A DNA stretch of 64,000 nt, taken from contig CP154956.1 of the NCBI GenBank assembly GCA_039621445.1, positions 11,593,443 through 11,657,442 of the forward strand, written 5' to 3'. Shown here piece after piece: positions 62,076 through 64,000 of this stretch. Origin of the DNA: Euglena gracilis (lineage: Eukaryota > Euglenida > Euglenophyceae > Euglenales). How positions within the stretch are numbered: the first letter of the stretch is position 1; every line of letters begins with the position of its first letter. The position numbers and the translations under genes were made by a program. The notes under the pieces are model-generated. The model was not told the origin of the DNA. It saw nothing but the letters and a program-made list of their open reading frames with translations, and searched no databases.

Positions 62076-62401
62076 TCATGACCACGAATTTCAGGGCAGG
62101 CATTTGGCGGGCTGAACACGTTTTTAATGATTTTTGGCAACTTCTGGGTAATTTCTGCCAAAAACTTCCTTCCACAAAAATGAAAAAAGTCATAAAATTC
62201 CATTTTTGTTGCATTTTTGGATGTTTTTGACCATTTTTGGCAGCTTTTGAACTTAGTAGGATTCAAAGTATGGTTTGGCAGTTTCATAACGAGTTTTTTC
62301 AATGAAATTTTCTTTTTGTTTTTTTTGATGTTTTTTTTTAAAAAACACGTTGTTTTGTTTTTTATAAAAAAAACAAAAAAAATGCCCACTATGAGGGCGG
62401 C

Positions 62402-62865
62402 CAGTAGGGAGGGTGTGACTAACTCGGTGGGGGGGGGCAATATATGCCCAAATTGTGCCCCCTACCCCAAATTTTGGGGGTTTCACGGTTGGTTTGGGGC
62501 ATTTCAGGACACTTGCCAAGTAGCAAAAAATTCCAACGGTTTCCTGCAAAAGTGTCCATCTGAATTTCATGGGTCAGAGCGTCAACTATTCATGTCCCCG
62601 GGATCCCTATAGAAATGTTCTCTGTTCTCCCATTTCCTGCCCGGCAGGGGCCCACGAAAATGTCCGGCCGGGTTCAATAATTGTGTTTGTCGGCTGTAAG
62701 CAAACTGGTCAGTGGGCATAAAAATGGTCTCTGGTTGGCCCATGGTCCAGATGGGGCCAATTGAGAACCCTGCACCAGCAGGCCCCCCCCCCTGAAAAAA
62801 AAAACATTGTCCAAATTATCCCAAAGTGGGCAGAAACCCGTCCAAATGCTTGAGAAATAAGATGT
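62402..62865. other. No gene seen
   Basis: Spacer with short G runs; no motif or repeat relationship recognised. Confidence 0.5.
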
Positions 62866-62869
62866 TAGC

Positions 62870-63735
62870 CTCCCAAAGGATTTTGGCAACATGAAGGGAT
62901 TTTGTCATTTGAGGGGGGGGGCAGCCCCTCACCCCCCGCGAGGAGGCCGTAGGTCGACTAATTTCGCACTCGACCAGTCAACAGCCCAACTAAGTTCGCA
63001 CTCGACCAATTGGAGGTTGGGGGTACGGGGGGGGGGGGGCGGTGGCCCCCCGCCCATGTCAAAATAGCACACAAAAAAGGACAACCCCACCCAAGTATTT
63101 TTCCAACATAAAGAGAATTTTGATACCACCCCCTGATTTGACGCCCCCTTTAATTGAGCATTTGGGTCCGGAAAAAAATTAGGTGCCGAAAATTTTTTTT
63201 GCCGTCTCTCAAAGCCAAATTTCCGACCCCCCTTATTTGACCCCCCCCCCCCCGTTATTTGAGCATTTGGGGGGTCCTTTGGCCCGTGGGTGTGCTCAAA
63301 TAAGGGGGGGAGTGGTATTCTAGGGGGGGGGGTGCTGGGGGGGGCGCCCCCCCCTCGCGAGGAGGCCGTAGGCTGTCTAAGTTCCAAAGAGAATAGCCCA
63401 ATTTGAGGGCCAGGTGGGGGTGGGGTGGGGAGTTTTCTGCTCTCTCAGATACACAAACCTTTCATTTCTAAAAGATTTTCTGCAATCCTTGTATGTCAGT
63501 GGTTCTTTACTTTCAGTCCCACCAACCCCCACCCACCAACCATGCATTTTTCATCTGTGGGTTTTCAAGTCTTAAAGTCAGCGAATTTGACCCGTTTGTT
63601 CATTTAGAGTGGGCCGACAACCCACTGCCCCCCCCCCCCCGTCTCGACGACCAGCTGCCGACTAGGCCTAGTCGGCCGACCAATTGGGTAGTCGGCCGAC
63701 TACCAACTACCCCCCCCCCCCCGAGTCTACCGTTT
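62870..63735. repeat. TAGTCGG palindrome repeat family, long copy 2
   Basis: Parallel to 18640-19335: (AA)GGGATTTTGTCATTTG, GGGGAGTTTTCTGC, CATTTCTAAAAGATTTT, TTAGAGTGGG, GGTAGTCGGCCGACTA, GAGTCTACCG. The word GCGAGGAGGCCGTAGG occurs twice (62938, 63357). Confidence 0.6.
63125..63327. mobile_element. Small inverted-repeat element (ATACCACYCCC ends)
   Basis: ATACCACCCCCTGATTTGA at the left and its near complement TCAAATAAGGGGGGGAGTGGTAT at the right, with TTATTTGAGCATTTGGG words inside. Nested in the long TAGTCGG-family copy. About 200 bp. Confidence 0.55.
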
Positions 63736-64000
63736 GGCCGGTAGAAGGGAGGAGGGGGGAGTCCGAGGGGGCACGCGCCACGGCACAAATGTTTATTTTT
63801 CTCAGTTTCTGGCTGTTCCGGGTCATTTTCAGGCATTTTTGGTCGGTTTTGGTGGTTTCGATGTGGCTTGTTGGTTTTAACAGCTCCAACACGGCCCGCT
63901 ACATTTTGGAGACTTGGCGCACCATTTGCTGAAGTCCCCCCCACAAGAACGGCAACCCAAAAAAAAAGTCCCAAGACATCCAAAAAGTGACCAAAACTGG
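63736..64000. other. No gene seen
   Basis: Ordinary mixed sequence to the end of the window; no motif recognised. Confidence 0.4.

Larger units (their letters stand above)
60515..62393. mobile_element. hAT-like element of the CATAGTGGGC family carrying a PHD-finger gene
   Basis: Ends CATAGTGGGC...GCCCACTATG; flanks AGGGTGAC and AGGGCGGC (60507-60514, 62394-62401) look like an 8-bp duplication with two transitions. A second inner inverted pair, GCCCGCCAAATGCCTGCCCT, at about 60747-60767 and 62092-62113. T/A-run subterminal blocks match 50010-50340 and 52909-53040. Its only gene is the PHD protein. Confidence 0.75.

Overview
The window is eukaryotic repeat and transposon DNA. I found no intact single-copy gene. 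It carries Ty3/Gypsy LTR retrotransposons with chromodomains, several hAT-like DNA transposons with 8-bp target duplications, TA- and TTAA-flanked inverted-repeat elements, a tRNA-derived SINE-like sequence, a 2A-like peptide motif and a PHD-finger gene behind a splice-acceptor-like site. The style of the pol genes and the extreme repeat load fit a large protist or algal genome, but I cannot name the species. Runs of 8 to 20 G or C occur throughout, often near element ends, and several frame breaks fall on them.

Layout. 1-10998: a higher-order tandem satellite (units about 2.5 kb) built from 163-170 bp monomers, C-rich spacers and a hairpin-forming block. 11000-22300: small inverted-repeat elements, a 2A-containing open frame at 14221-14784 (minus) and a tRNA-like sequence at 16174-16242. 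22310-34770: one decayed hAT transposase gene split by nested insertions, chiefly a complete Ty3/Gypsy element (23029-32824, TSD GCTTC) and a TTAA-flanked element holding a tyrosine-recombinase-like gene. The Ty3 element has near-identical short LTRs, a methyltransferase-like domain between protease and RT, and its RNase H module repeated five times. 36997-41577: a second chromovirus on the minus strand, interrupted inside integrase. 42224-46540: a decayed gag-like gene with a peptide-repeat N-terminus, split by a TTAA element and a hairpin. 48418-57590: a third Ty3 element on the minus strand, related to the first, cut by at least six insertions; part of it and one end of a hAT element have been inverted. 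57590-64000: dispersed repeats, a hAT-like element (58997-60185) and a 1.9-kb element (60515-62393) carrying a PHD-finger gene.

The elements do not form an operon or pathway; the order of events can be read from who interrupts whom and from target duplications. The items I rate highest are the RNase H amplification, the methyltransferase-like domain in a Ty3 element, the tyrosine-recombinase gene inside a TTAA element, the PHD-carrying element, the 2A motif, the local inversion and the hairpin-bearing satellite.
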